64,000 nt of DNA from positions 372,001 to 436,000 of the forward strand of contig JAOTRT010000002.1 in assembly GCA_030247725.1 (NCBI GenBank), in the 5' to 3' direction. Source of the DNA: Candidatus Nitricoxidireducens bremensis. GTDB lineage: Bacteria > Pseudomonadota > Gammaproteobacteria > Burkholderiales > Rhodocyclaceae. Position 1 is the stretch's first letter. Every line of letters begins with the position of its first letter. A model generated the notes under the pieces. That model saw nothing but the letters and a program-made list of their open reading frames with translations, was not told the DNA's origin and searched no databases. This document shows positions 37,428 to 46,294 of the stretch, in pieces. Made by a program: the position numbers and the translations under genes.

Positions 37428-38264
37428 GTGCTGCGCCTGGCGCGGACCGGCCTGCATCTGCTGTGGGGCGCGGCGACGATCCTCCTCGTCTATCCGTGGA
37501 TCGACGACCGGTTGCGGCTGGCGCTGAAGCGACGCTGGTCGCGGCAGCTGGTCAATATCCTAGGGGTGCGCATCGAACTGCGCGGCAAGGGCGAAATCCG
37601 CGGCATGGCGGTCGCCAACCACATTTCCTTTCTCGACATTTTCGTCGTCAATGCGGTGGCGCCCGCCGCCTTCGTCTCCAAAGACGATGTGCAGCAATGG
37701 CCCCTGATCGGCTGGCTGTCCCGCCACACGGACACCATCTTCCTCGCTCGCGGTTCCCGCAGCGCGGCCCAGCAGGTACGCGAGACGCTGGCGGAAACTT
37801 TGCGGCAGGGCCGTGTCGTCGCCGTCTTCCCCGAGGGCACGACCACCGACGGCAATCATGTGCTGCCCTTCCACGGTGCCCTGTTCCAGGCAGCCATCGA
37901 CGCGGATGCACCGGTAACGCCGGTGGTGCTGCACTACAAGGACAGGAACGGCATGCGCTCGGCGGCGCCGGCCTATGTTGGCGATACCACGTTAATGGAA
38001 TGCCTCTGGTCCATTGTCACGGCGAGCGGCCTGAGCGCCGTCATCGAGGCGGACACGCCCCTGGCGTCAGCGGGACATGACCGCCGGCAGCTCGCCGCCC
38101 AGGCCCACCGTCACGTCGCCCACCGGCTCACTCCCAGCCACCCGGCTCGACCTGACGCGCACAGGGAAGCCGGAATACCCGGCGATCCTCAAGCCGCACC
38201 GCCGTCAGGGCACCGCCCCACAGACAGCCCGAGTCCAGTGCCAGCAGATTCTCTTCCTGCCTGA
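37428..38264 (+). CDS. olsA: Lyso-ornithine lipid/1-acylglycerol-3-phosphate O-acyltransferase (OlsA-like)
   Basis: 278 residues from GTG 37428, 23 bases after olsB. N-terminal membrane segment, catalytic NHxSxxD motif with His65 and Asp70 (NHISFLD), and the phosphate-binding FPEGTTTDG around residue 135. It esterifies the lyso-lipid made by OlsB. Odd feature: the last 45 residues, rich in Pro/Ala/His, are read from DNA that is the antisense of the apaH 3' end (38128-38264). The tail is probably not conserved and may reflect a lost original stop codon. Confidence 0.83.
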   Translation: MLRLARTGLHLLWGAATILLVYPWIDDRLRLALKRRWSRQLVNILGVRIELRGKGEIRGMAVANHISFLDIFVVNAVAPAAFVSKDDVQQWPLIGWLSRHTDTIFLARGSRSAAQQVRETLAETLRQGRVVAVFPEGTTTDGNHVLPFHGALFQAAIDADAPVTPVVLHYKDRNGMRSAAPAYVGDTTLMECLWSIVTASGLSAVIEADTPLASAGHDRRQLAAQAHRHVAHRLTPSHPARPDAHREAGIPGDPQAAPPSGHRPTDSPSPVPADSLPA

Positions 38265-38964
38265 AACCCAGGGCCGACCAATGGCCGCAGACCACGGTGT
38301 GGTCCGCACTGGCCCGGTTCGGCGCTGCGAACCAGGGCAGGCAACCCGCCGGGCCGCGTTCCGGCGGCCCCTTCGATCCGGGGGCGCGGAACTCCATGGC
38401 ACCGTCGGGGGTGCAAAAGCGCATGCGCGTCATGGCGTTCACCACGACGCGGAGCCGGTCCCAGCCGGCCAGATCGTCGCGCCACGACTGGGGCTCAGAG
38501 CCCCACATGTTGGCGAGGAAGTCGCGATAACTTTCGGCGGTAAGGGCACGTTGCGCCTCGTCCGACAGGGCCTGGGCCTTCTCCACCGACCAGGCCGGCA
38601 GCAGTCCCGCATGGACCATGGCGTAGCCGTCCTCCACATGAAACAGGGGGCGGCTGCGCAGCCAGGCCATGAGTTCATCCCGGTCCGTCGCAGCCAGGAT
38701 GTCGTCGAGAGTGTCCTCGCTGTTGGGCTTGCCGTAGCCCTCCGCCTGCATCACCAGATGCAGGTCGTGATTGCCGAGCACCGTCACGGCTCCGGCACCG
38801 AGCCCCTTGACGAAGCGCAGCACCTCCAGGGACTTGGGGCCCCGATTGACCAGGTCGCCGACGAGCCAGAGGCGGTCCCGCCCTTCGTCGAAGCTGATAT
38901 AGTCCAGCAGGCGCCGCAGGGGCTCGTAGCAGCCCTGGATGTCGCCGATCGCATAAGTTGCCAT
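38128..38964 (-). CDS. apaH: Symmetrical bis(5'-nucleosyl)-tetraphosphatase
   Basis: 278 residues. Calcineurin-like phosphoesterase motifs in order: GDIQGCY (residues 8-14), GDLVNRGP (about 36-43) and GNHDLHL (about 64-70). Hydrolyses Ap4A to ADP. Convergent with olsA, overlapping its 3' end by 137 bases; divergent from the family 9 glycosyltransferase with a 15-base gap. Length is usual for ApaH, so this gene, not olsA, holds the conserved sequence in the overlap. Confidence 0.95.
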   Translation of the reverse strand: MATYAIGDIQGCYEPLRRLLDYISFDEGRDRLWLVGDLVNRGPKSLEVLRFVKGLGAGAVTVLGNHDLHLVMQAEGYGKPNSEDTLDDILAATDRDELMAWLRSRPLFHVEDGYAMVHAGLLPAWSVEKAQALSDEAQRALTAESYRDFLANMWGSEPQSWRDDLAGWDRLRVVVNAMTRMRFCTPDGAMEFRAPGSKGPPERGPAGCLPWFAAPNRASADHTVVCGHWSALGFRQEENLLALDSGCLWGGALTAVRLEDRRVFRLPCARQVEPGGWE

Positions 38965-38979
38965 AGCCGCCAGTCTACC

Positions 38980-39993
38980 TTGACCACCCCCGCTTCGCCC
39001 CGCATCCTGATCGTCCGCCGCGACAATATCGGCGATCTTGTCTGCACGACGCCGCTAATACGTGCGCTGCGCGAACGCTATCCGTCCGGCTGGCTGGGCG
39101 CCCTGGTAAACAGCTACAACGCCCCGGTGCTGGACGGCAACCCCGACCTGGACGAGGTTTTCGTCTATACCAAGGCCAAGCATCGCGCGCCCGGCGAATC
39201 CCTGCCCGGCATTTACTGGCGGCGGCTGCGCATGATGCTGCGACTGCGCGCCATGAAGCTGGACGAGGTGATTCTCGCCGCCCCGACACCCCAGCCGCGC
39301 GGACTCGCGCTGGCACGCTGGCTCGCGCCGAAGCGCATTGTCGGCTTCGGTGCAGTGCCCGGCCTGGATGCTGCGCTGTCCCTCGCGGTGGAGCCCATCA
39401 CGGAAGTCGAGGACGTGTTCCGCATGGCCCGGCTGCACGGCATCGACGGGCCGCCGCCGGCCTGCCGGGTCGTTCCGCCGGCAGGCATTGGCAGGCCTGC
39501 CGGGCTCACCGTCGCCATCCATATCAGCGCCCGCAAGCCGTCCCAGCGCTGGCCGGTGGAGCGTTTCGCGGAACTCATGGCAACACTGCGGACCGACCAC
39601 GGCGCCCGCTTCACGCTGCTCTGGTCGCCGGGTGCGGCCGACAATCCGCAGCACCCCGGCGACGACGACAAGGCGGCAGCCCTGCTGAAGATACTTGGCG
39701 AAGGCTTCCCGGTGGATGCGGTGCCTACGGCGACGCTGCCGGAGTTGATCGCCGCCCTCGCCCGCTGCCATGCCATGATCTGCGCCGACGGCGGCGCCAT
39801 GCACCTGGCGGCGGGCCTGGGCCTGCCCATCGTCTGCCTGTTCGGGGATTCGGGCGCCGAACGCTGGCGTCCCTGGGGCGGGCCCTACCGGCTGCTGCAG
39901 AAACCTTCGCGCCAGGTGGCCGACATCGGCGCCGACGAGGTCGTCGCCGCCTTCAATGCGCTGCGGGCTGGTATTCCGGTACCCGCGCCCTGA
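38980..39993 (+). CDS. Family 9 glycosyltransferase (heptosyltransferase-like)
   Basis: About 337 residues from TTG 38980; the long upstream frame is antisense to apaH and rejected. Starts with PRILIVRRDNIGDLVCTTPL, the GT9 N-terminal motif, and has AIHISARKPSQRWPVERFAEL and CADGGAMHLAAGLGLPIVCLFG in the nucleotide-sugar half. Likely transfers a heptose or similar sugar in LPS core synthesis. The final 41 bases overlap the convergent CapD-like gene. Confidence 0.87.
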   Translation: MTTPASPRILIVRRDNIGDLVCTTPLIRALRERYPSGWLGALVNSYNAPVLDGNPDLDEVFVYTKAKHRAPGESLPGIYWRRLRMMLRLRAMKLDEVILAAPTPQPRGLALARWLAPKRIVGFGAVPGLDAALSLAVEPITEVEDVFRMARLHGIDGPPPACRVVPPAGIGRPAGLTVAIHISARKPSQRWPVERFAELMATLRTDHGARFTLLWSPGAADNPQHPGDDDKAAALLKILGEGFPVDAVPTATLPELIAALARCHAMICADGGAMHLAAGLGLPIVCLFGDSGAERWRPWGGPYRLLQKPSRQVADIGADEVVAAFNALRAGIPVPAP

Positions 39994-41773
39994 GCCCGGC
40001 CTTCACGTCCGCCTCGTCTCGCACCGGTACGGCAAGCCAAGCATCAAGTTCGGCCAGCCACTGCCCATCCGGTACAGCCACGGGCTTGGCGACACGCAGC
40101 TTCGGGTGGGGGGTCGGCAGGGTCGCCTCGCCGTCGGCGAGCAATTCCTCGTAGAGCTTCTCGCCGGGACGCAGGCCGGTGAACTCGATACGGATCTCCT
40201 CTTCCGAGAAGCCGGAAAGGCGGATCAGATCCTTTGCCAGGTCGACGATCTTCACCGGCTCGCCCATATCGAGGACGAATATCTCGCCGCCCCTGCCCAT
40301 CAGCCCGGCCTGCAGGACCAGTTGGGCCGCCTCGGGAATCAGCATGAAGTAGCGGATGATGTCCGGATGAGTCACGGTGATCGGACCGCCGCGAGCGATC
40401 TGCTCGCGGAACTTCGGGATCACGCTGCCCGACGAGCCCAACACGTTGCCGAAGCGCACCATGACGAAGCGGGTCGCGGCACCGCCCGCCTGGAGAGCCT
40501 GACAGGCCATCTCGGCCAGGCGCTTGGTGGCACCCATGACGTTGGTCGGATTCACTGCCTTGTCGGTGGAGATCATGACGAACTCGCCGACCCCCGCCGC
40601 CACGGCGGCACGCGCCACCCGCAGGGTGCCCATGACGTTGTTACGCACGGCTTCCCAGGCATTTTCGTTCTCCATCATTGGCACATGCTTGTAGGCGGCG
40701 GCGTGGAAGACTACATCGGGGTGGTAGCGGGCGAAGGTGGCTTCCAGCCGTGCCTCGTCCTTGACGTCGCCGACGACACAGGCCACGGGGCAGGCCTCGT
40801 TGCGGCGAGAAAATTCCTGCTCAATCGCATAGACCGCGTACTCGGAAAGCTCGTAGAACACAAGCAGCCCCGGCTTGAAGCGCGCAATCTGGCGGCAGAG
40901 TTCGGAACCGATGGAGCCGCCGGCACCGGTCACCAGGACCACCTTACCGGTCAGCAGGCGATGGAGGCCTTCGTCGTCGAGCTGCACCTGCTCGCGGCCG
41001 AGCAGGTCTTCGAGTTCCACCTTGCGGACCTGGGAAATGGACACGCGGCCGGACAGCAGGTCCTCGAAGGCCGGGACTGTCAGGACCTGCAAGCCCGCCC
41101 GCGAAGCAGTCTCGGCGGCGCGGCGGCGCTGGGCGGCCGATGCACCCGGCATGGCAACAATGACATGGGCCACATCCATCGCCGCAGCAAGTTCGTCCAT
41201 GCGATCGATATCACCCAGAACACGCACACCATTGATCTGCCGTCCCGCCTTCGCCGGGTTATCGTCCAGGAGGCCCACGACACGCCACTGGGCGCTACGC
41301 GCCAACTCCCTCAGCAGGTCGGCAGCCGCATCGCCGGCCCCCAGCACCAGCACCGGCCTACCAGAGAGTTGCAGGGCGCCATAGAGCCTGTGCTCCTTCC
41401 AGCCACGATATAGCAGACGGCTGCCGGACATGATGCCGGCCAATAGAAGAGGATGCAGGATCAGGACCGAGCGCGGCACCCCGCCAGGACGGAGCATCGC
41501 ATTGGCTGCCCCCACAATAACGGCAGCCGCGCCGACAGCCAGCAGAATGCGCTTAAGGTCATCCAGGCTGGCATAACGCCAAATACCTCGATAGAGTCGC
41601 GCCCTCCAGAATACGGGAACGTAGACCGCCACCAACAAGGGTGCCGTGCTCAGCACGGTTTCGTGATAGGTCGGAGGAATGTCGAGATTGAAGCGCAACC
41701 AATAAGCGATTAGCCAAGCTACCACCACAGCAACAGCATCATGCCCGAGGGCAAATAGAGATCGAGTATGCAT
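39953..41773 (-). CDS. CapD/PglF/WbpM-type nucleotide-sugar 4,6-dehydratase/epimerase
   Basis: 606 residues. Four N-terminal spans (residues ~10-110), a CoA-binding-like Rossmann domain (VLVLGAGDAAADLLREL), then the SDR catalytic domain with GAGGSIGSELCRQI around residue 285 and the SxxK/MxxxK site (ISTDKAVNPTNVMGATKRLAE). In this family Tyr is replaced by Met, as seen here. Converts UDP-GlcNAc to the 4-keto-6-deoxy sugar, first step to bacillosamine or FucNAc-type sugars. It opens the surface-polysaccharide region. Confidence 0.93.
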   Translation of the reverse strand: MHTRSLFALGHDAVAVVVAWLIAYWLRFNLDIPPTYHETVLSTAPLLVAVYVPVFWRARLYRGIWRYASLDDLKRILLAVGAAAVIVGAANAMLRPGGVPRSVLILHPLLLAGIMSGSRLLYRGWKEHRLYGALQLSGRPVLVLGAGDAAADLLRELARSAQWRVVGLLDDNPAKAGRQINGVRVLGDIDRMDELAAAMDVAHVIVAMPGASAAQRRRAAETASRAGLQVLTVPAFEDLLSGRVSISQVRKVELEDLLGREQVQLDDEGLHRLLTGKVVLVTGAGGSIGSELCRQIARFKPGLLVFYELSEYAVYAIEQEFSRRNEACPVACVVGDVKDEARLEATFARYHPDVVFHAAAYKHVPMMENENAWEAVRNNVMGTLRVARAAVAAGVGEFVMISTDKAVNPTNVMGATKRLAEMACQALQAGGAATRFVMVRFGNVLGSSGSVIPKFREQIARGGPITVTHPDIIRYFMLIPEAAQLVLQAGLMGRGGEIFVLDMGEPVKIVDLAKDLIRLSGFSEEEIRIEFTGLRPGEKLYEELLADGEATLPTPHPKLRVAKPVAVPDGQWLAELDAWLAVPVRDEADVKAGLRARVPEYQPAAH

Positions 41774-41939
41774 TTGCTCTTTGCTTGAAGGCCCGGCCGG
41801 TGTTCGAAATTTGTATTGACGACTATTCGCAGGTAATGAGTTCGATGTTGCCTTCCGCTATAGAGAAGCCCTCTTGCGGATTTACGATTATATTTTCCGG
41901 GGCAGTATTATCTGCACTAAAACTGGAAAAACTGACAAC
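41774..41939. other. AT-rich spacer in the polysaccharide region
   Basis: 166 bases between the sugar transferase stop and the CapD-like start, much lower in GC than its neighbours. No gene, repeat or clear terminator seen. It may hold a promoter for the CapD-like gene. Confidence 0.6.
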
Positions 41940-42503
41940 TCAGTGGGACACTCCATCTCGGTGCAAGACTTTGATCAAGGTCAGCCAAAGGATTCGGATG
42001 TCGAATCCGAACGACTTCCGCGACAAATATTCCTTGTCGAATCGCACTTTCTCAGGAATTGACAGCTCGTCGCGTCCATTGACCTGGGCCCAGCCGGTCA
42101 GGCCTGGCAGAAGCTCATGAACACCGTGCAGGGTACGTAGCTCAATCAGATCCTCCTGATTGAACAAAGCTGGCCGTGGCCCAATGAAGCTCATATCACC
42201 TCGAATGATGCTCCATAGCTGCGGTAACTCGTCCAAACTGGATTTACGCAGAAACGAGCCGATGGGGGTCAGATAATTGGCGGCATCCGGCAACAAATGT
42301 GTGGCCACAACCGGGGCATCAACGCGCATGCTGCGGAATTTCGGCATTCTGAATATCCGATTGCCGCGCCCAACCCGATTACTCCAATAGAGGATCGGCC
42401 CAGGCGATGTCAGCCTGACGAGCACTGCCACCAATGCTATTGGCACTATCAGGATCGCCAATACAGCGGCCGCCAGCAATAGATCGAAAAACCGTTTTCC
42501 CAT
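41940..42503 (-). CDS. Undecaprenyl-phosphate sugar phosphotransferase (PglC/WcaJ C-terminal type)
   Basis: 187 residues, a minimal monotopic phosphoglycosyl transferase: one N-terminal re-entrant helix (MGKRFFDLLLAAAVLAILIV) and the catalytic core with PKFRSM, the Asp-Glu dyad in RKSSLDELPQLW and IRGDMSFIGPRP. It transfers a sugar phosphate from a UDP-sugar to undecaprenyl phosphate and so starts repeat-unit assembly. Next to CapD-like and WbpV-like genes, it most likely loads a modified HexNAc. Confidence 0.93.
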   Translation of the reverse strand: MGKRFFDLLLAAAVLAILIVPIALVAVLVRLTSPGPILYWSNRVGRGNRIFRMPKFRSMRVDAPVVATHLLPDAANYLTPIGSFLRKSSLDELPQLWSIIRGDMSFIGPRPALFNQEDLIELRTLHGVHELLPGLTGWAQVNGRDELSIPEKVRFDKEYLSRKSFGFDIRILWLTLIKVLHRDGVSH

Positions 42504-42506
42504 AAT

Positions 42507-43439
42507 CTATTGTTGTCGAAGTGCCCAGTTGACGGTAGCGCCCAATCCTTCCCGCATGGAGTAAGGCGGCCGCCACCCAAGTTCCCGCCGAATGGCCCCA
42601 CCATCCACAACCAACGAGCCGAACAGCCTTTCGATCTCCTGCCGCTTGCCGAGTATGCGGCCGGCGAACTGCATCACCCCATGGGGAATGGCAAACAGTC
42701 GCGGCGGCAGCCCCAGCAAGTCGGCCAATCTTTCCACTAGATCCGTTGTAGAGACGTCCTCGCCATCGCTCACGAGGTAGGTCCTGCCGGCTGCGGCCGG
42801 ATGTACCAAGCTTGTAGTGATCGCGTCGGCCAGGTTTTTGACATAGATAAGACTGCGTCGATTGTCGACAGCCCCGAGAGGCAGGGGTATCCCGCGGCGT
42901 ACCGCATTGATCAAGCGAAGAAAGTTCGCACCAACTCCCGGCCCATACACGAGGGGTGGCCGCAGTATCACGACCTCCAACTTTGTGCCCGCAGCAAGGG
43001 CATGCAACCCCTGCTCCGCATCCCATTTTGATAATGCATAAGGTTCTTGCGGGGCAGGCGCATCGGATTCACGATAGGCCGTCTTTTGACCTTCTCCGTG
43101 AACCTTCACCGTACTGACAAACACGAAACGTTTCAAGCCGAAGTCAATACACTGGCGCGCAAGTCGCAGTGTCCCTTCAACATTTACAGCATGGAATTTC
43201 TCCGCATTCCGACCTTCAGTCAAATCCATCTGGTGAACATGGGCGGCAAGGTGAACAACGGCCTCACACCCCTGCAAGGCCACACTCCAATCCGTGCAAT
43301 CGGAAATTGCTCCAACTGGAATTGCGCCCGGTACCCCTTCACGCCGGACAGCTGATTGAGCGGTTTGGCCTAGTTCGCCCAACCGCTCCACGACAGCCTG
43401 ACCAACGAATCCGTTAGCTCCTGTGACTAAGACTTTCAT
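42507..43439 (-). CDS. NAD-dependent nucleotide-sugar epimerase/reductase (WbpV-like)
   Basis: 310 residues, extended SDR: nucleotide motif VTGANGFVGQAV (residues 5-16), active site Ser...Tyr-x3-Lys (VSTVKVHGE; PYALSKWDAE) and the C-terminal RPPLVYGPGV. It overlaps the glycosyltransferase gene by 26 bases and precedes the sugar transferase by 3. Homologues such as WbpV reduce UDP-4-keto-6-deoxy-HexNAc to FucNAc or QuiNAc, which would fit the CapD-like product; exact stereochemistry is not readable. Confidence 0.87.
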   Translation of the reverse strand: MKVLVTGANGFVGQAVVERLGELGQTAQSAVRREGVPGAIPVGAISDCTDWSVALQGCEAVVHLAAHVHQMDLTEGRNAEKFHAVNVEGTLRLARQCIDFGLKRFVFVSTVKVHGEGQKTAYRESDAPAPQEPYALSKWDAEQGLHALAAGTKLEVVILRPPLVYGPGVGANFLRLINAVRRGIPLPLGAVDNRRSLIYVKNLADAITTSLVHPAAAGRTYLVSDGEDVSTTDLVERLADLLGLPPRLFAIPHGVMQFAGRILGKRQEIERLFGSLVVDGGAIRRELGWRPPYSMREGLGATVNWALRQQ

Positions 43440-44625
43440 ATTGCATTCCTAGAAGCCGCTGCGCATAAAACGCGCGCCAGAACGCGGTTAGCCTCTCAAT
43501 CGAGAACTCACCATGAGCACGCCGCCGTGCTTGTACTCCAAGCCTTTGCCGCGCGCTTTCATTCAGCATTTTTTCCATGGCGGCCGATAGGGCCCTCGGG
43601 TCGCCGGGGGGGCATAGGATACCGGTAACTCCATCGACAACCGCATCGGTAAGACCGTAGATGCACGAGGCGACCGCCGGTACGCCCATGGCAGCCGCCT
43701 CAATCACTACGGACCCGAATCCCTCCCTGTAACTTGGCAGGCACAGCACGTCGGCAGCATCAATATAGGATTCCGGAAAAGTAGTGAGGCCCACCAGCCG
43801 TAGTTGGCCACTATTGCCCCCGAGTCGCCCGACAATCTCCTTCGCCAGCCCCCCCTCATCCGGACCGACCAATACCAAGAACACCGACGCATGTCTCATG
43901 GCCAATTGTGCAAAGGCCTCCGCCAGGTCCAGAACACCTTTTTCCAGATTCAGCCGCCCCAGGAACAGGAAAACCGTAGCCTCCGGTGGCAAAGCCAATT
44001 CGGCGCGAACCTTTTCGCGTCGGCCAGGCTCGTTGGAAAATCTCAGGAGGTCCACGCCATTGACGGACCCACTGCCGCATACATGTATCCGCCCCGGCCT
44101 ACATATACCTTCCTGCTCCAAGAACCGGGCCTGCGACTGGCTGTCGGCCATCAAATCGGTCGCGCAGATCGCCAGCAGGCGATCCATTGCCTTCAGCACA
44201 TGCCGCTTGAATCCCTTACACGTAGCCCAGACCTGGCCGGTAAATATGTGGGTCCGCATGGGAACGCCGCACATGTACGCAGCAAGCATGCCCAGAAGTC
44301 CCCCTTTGGGAGTGATGCTGTGGACAGCGTCAAAACGCTTCCTGCGGAATAGGCGAATCAACCAAGCCAAGGATTGGAAATCCTTGCCGGGATGAACCTT
44401 CCGTTGGATGGGAAACGCCATCAGCTCTATCCGTGGATCCAGCCGCGGCGACACCGGCGACTCATCGGTATTGATGCAGACTGTGATCCGGTAGTCATCT
44501 GCAAGCGCACGCAGATGGTCCAATAGGAACGCATTCAGTACGAATGGGCTGGTCAGGACAAAGCAAATTGACGGTCTGGTGTCATTTTGGTCCGAAGATT
44601 GCCTGTTGCCCAACTGGTCTGCCAA
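43414..44625 (-). CDS. Family 4 glycosyltransferase
   Basis: 403 residues from TTG 44625, chosen because GGGGGGG lies just upstream and the protein from there matches the family length. GT-B fold: donor-binding half has FLFLGRLNLEKGVLDLAEAF, LCLPSYREGFGSVVIEAAAMGVP with the EX7E motif. A PglA/WbnK-like enzyme extending the lipid-linked sugar. It overlaps the WbpV-like gene by 26 bases, indicating one transcript. Confidence 0.9.
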   Translation of the reverse strand: MADQLGNRQSSDQNDTRPSICFVLTSPFVLNAFLLDHLRALADDYRITVCINTDESPVSPRLDPRIELMAFPIQRKVHPGKDFQSLAWLIRLFRRKRFDAVHSITPKGGLLGMLAAYMCGVPMRTHIFTGQVWATCKGFKRHVLKAMDRLLAICATDLMADSQSQARFLEQEGICRPGRIHVCGSGSVNGVDLLRFSNEPGRREKVRAELALPPEATVFLFLGRLNLEKGVLDLAEAFAQLAMRHASVFLVLVGPDEGGLAKEIVGRLGGNSGQLRLVGLTTFPESYIDAADVLCLPSYREGFGSVVIEAAAMGVPAVASCIYGLTDAVVDGVTGILCPPGDPRALSAAMEKMLNESARQRLGVQARRRAHGEFSIERLTAFWRAFYAQRLLGMQYESLSHRS

Positions 44626-44720
44626 TTTACCCCCCCTTAGAAAGGTTCTCCCGAGTTCTCTCCTGCAATTCACGGCATCAAAATCGATCGCACGGCGGCT
44701 TCCGCTGTCCCCGCAGTCAT

Positions 44721-45347
44721 TCAGGTCGCCACAAAGCGACCACCCAGTGCGAAGTAGGCCAGCTTCGCCATTTCCAGAAGCAGATCGCGGGCAGCATCCT
44801 GGGATGTCCACCAGCATTCCGGAAACTCCTCATAGACTGTCGCAACCATGATCATCTTCGCTTCCGGCAGATGGCGCGCAAGAATGATTCCAGCCCGGCG
44901 CGTATGGTAAGGCGAGGTCACCACAAGTAGTGCAGGCGACTGACCGGCGAACATTCTGCCTAAGACGGAAGCTTCCTCGAAAGTGCTCAGGGACCCCTCC
45001 CCGAAGAAGTCGATCCGCTCTGGCGGCACGCCGGCGCGTTGCATCACCATGGAGTCCATTTCTTCGCTGCGCGGCAACACAATGCCCATATCTCCCAACA
45101 TGCGCTCCCGGGCGGTTCGCACGGGTCGACTGACGAGAATGCGTGGCGCAAATCCCTTGTGAAAAAGATCCGCCGCATAACGGGCACGACGTGCGTCACC
45201 TGCAAGAACCACAATGGCATCCGCTTTCTCCGGCTGATCGGAACGTACAAGCCATGATGCTGCAAAGGCCAGCAAGATACCTGCGCCCAGCATCAAAACG
45301 GCAATGGCGGCAACCAGTCCCCGCAGGCAACGTCCAAAGCATTTCAT
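44721..45347 (-). CDS. DUF218 (YdcF/SanA-like) membrane protein
   Basis: 208 residues with one N-terminal span (about residues 10-32) and a DUF218 domain: ADAIVVLAGDARRARYAADL, SEEMDSMVMQRAGVPPERI, VVTSPYHTRRAG. Members act in envelope and polysaccharide metabolism (ElyC, SanA) with unresolved chemistry. It is the last gene of the coupled rfbG operon; its ATG overlaps the preceding stop (ATGA). Confidence 0.87.
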   Translation of the reverse strand: MKCFGRCLRGLVAAIAVLMLGAGILLAFAASWLVRSDQPEKADAIVVLAGDARRARYAADLFHKGFAPRILVSRPVRTARERMLGDMGIVLPRSEEMDSMVMQRAGVPPERIDFFGEGSLSTFEEASVLGRMFAGQSPALLVVTSPYHTRRAGIILARHLPEAKMIMVATVYEEFPECWWTSQDAARDLLLEMAKLAYFALGGRFVAT

Positions 45348-46294
45348 GTCTGCGGCCTCGTCGGCGGAACGCCCAGTGTGGCGGCGATTCCCGCCTCCAT
45401 GGAGACAACGTGGCGATAGCCCAGATCGGCTGAGATCTTGTCAATCGGATAGGATGCCCTGCCTGTCATGGCATCCACACGGGCCGGAGTAAGAGGGTTT
45501 TGGGGGATCCAGCGCAGGAACGCCACAAGAGCCCGCACCAGAGACTCCGGCAGGCGCCGGGTGGGTGCCGGCACGCCGCAGGCGGCGGCGATCGCCGCGA
45601 TGAAATCCTCGAAGGAGCAGCAATCCGACAGGTTGAAGACCTGTCCGGCGGCATGCGCATGGGTGCCGCAGAGCATTAGTGCGGTGACGACGTTATCCAC
45701 GTGGATGTAGTTCGCCGTGGCACCCGGCGCACCGATGAAGAAGAACAGGCCCCTACGCACGGCTGCCGCAAGCTGCCGCAGCGAAGGATTGGGCATGTCG
45801 GGGCCAAAGACGATGGAAGGCCGCAGCATGCTCCACTCGAACGCCCCCTTCTCCGCGCAGGCCGATACGAGACGATCCGCCGCTGCCTTGCTGCGCTCGT
45901 AGGCGTTCACCGGATTCAGCGGAGCGTCCTCGCGCACCTCGCCCGCCCGGTAAGGGCCATAGACGCCGACGCTGGAGAGATGGACCCAGCGTCCGATGCG
46001 CCCGGCGGCAGCCTCCAGCAGGCGGCGCGTGCCGGCGAGGTTGACGGACTCCATGAGCGACTCGTCCCGCAACTCGCCGGCGCAGTGGTAGAGCACGTCG
46101 ACGCCGTCGAGAAACCCGGCGGGAATGCCGTCGGCGGCCGTCAGATCGCCGATAAAGGTCCTATGGCTGCCCGACGCAGGCACCGTGCCGTCCTGGCGGC
46201 GCGTCAGGATGCGCACTTCATCACCCCGGGCCGCATGAGCCGCCGCCAGCGGCCGGCCGATGAAGCCCCGCGCCCCGGTGATGGCGACGATCAT
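45344..46294 (-). CDS. NAD-dependent epimerase/dehydratase family protein
   Basis: 316 residues from ATG 46294. Extended SDR with ITGARGFIGRPLA (residues ~4-16), catalytic Ser and Tyr-x3-Lys (HLSSVGVYG; NAYERSKAAAD) and RPSIVFGPDM. Substrate unknown; it may tailor a nucleotide sugar in the same pathway as the CDP-glucose module. It overlaps the upstream glycosyltransferase by 4 bases and the DUF218 gene by 4. Confidence 0.85.
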   Translation of the reverse strand: MIVAITGARGFIGRPLAAAHAARGDEVRILTRRQDGTVPASGSHRTFIGDLTAADGIPAGFLDGVDVLYHCAGELRDESLMESVNLAGTRRLLEAAAGRIGRWVHLSSVGVYGPYRAGEVREDAPLNPVNAYERSKAAADRLVSACAEKGAFEWSMLRPSIVFGPDMPNPSLRQLAAAVRRGLFFFIGAPGATANYIHVDNVVTALMLCGTHAHAAGQVFNLSDCCSFEDFIAAIAAACGVPAPTRRLPESLVRALVAFLRWIPQNPLTPARVDAMTGRASYPIDKISADLGYRHVVSMEAGIAATLGVPPTRPQT

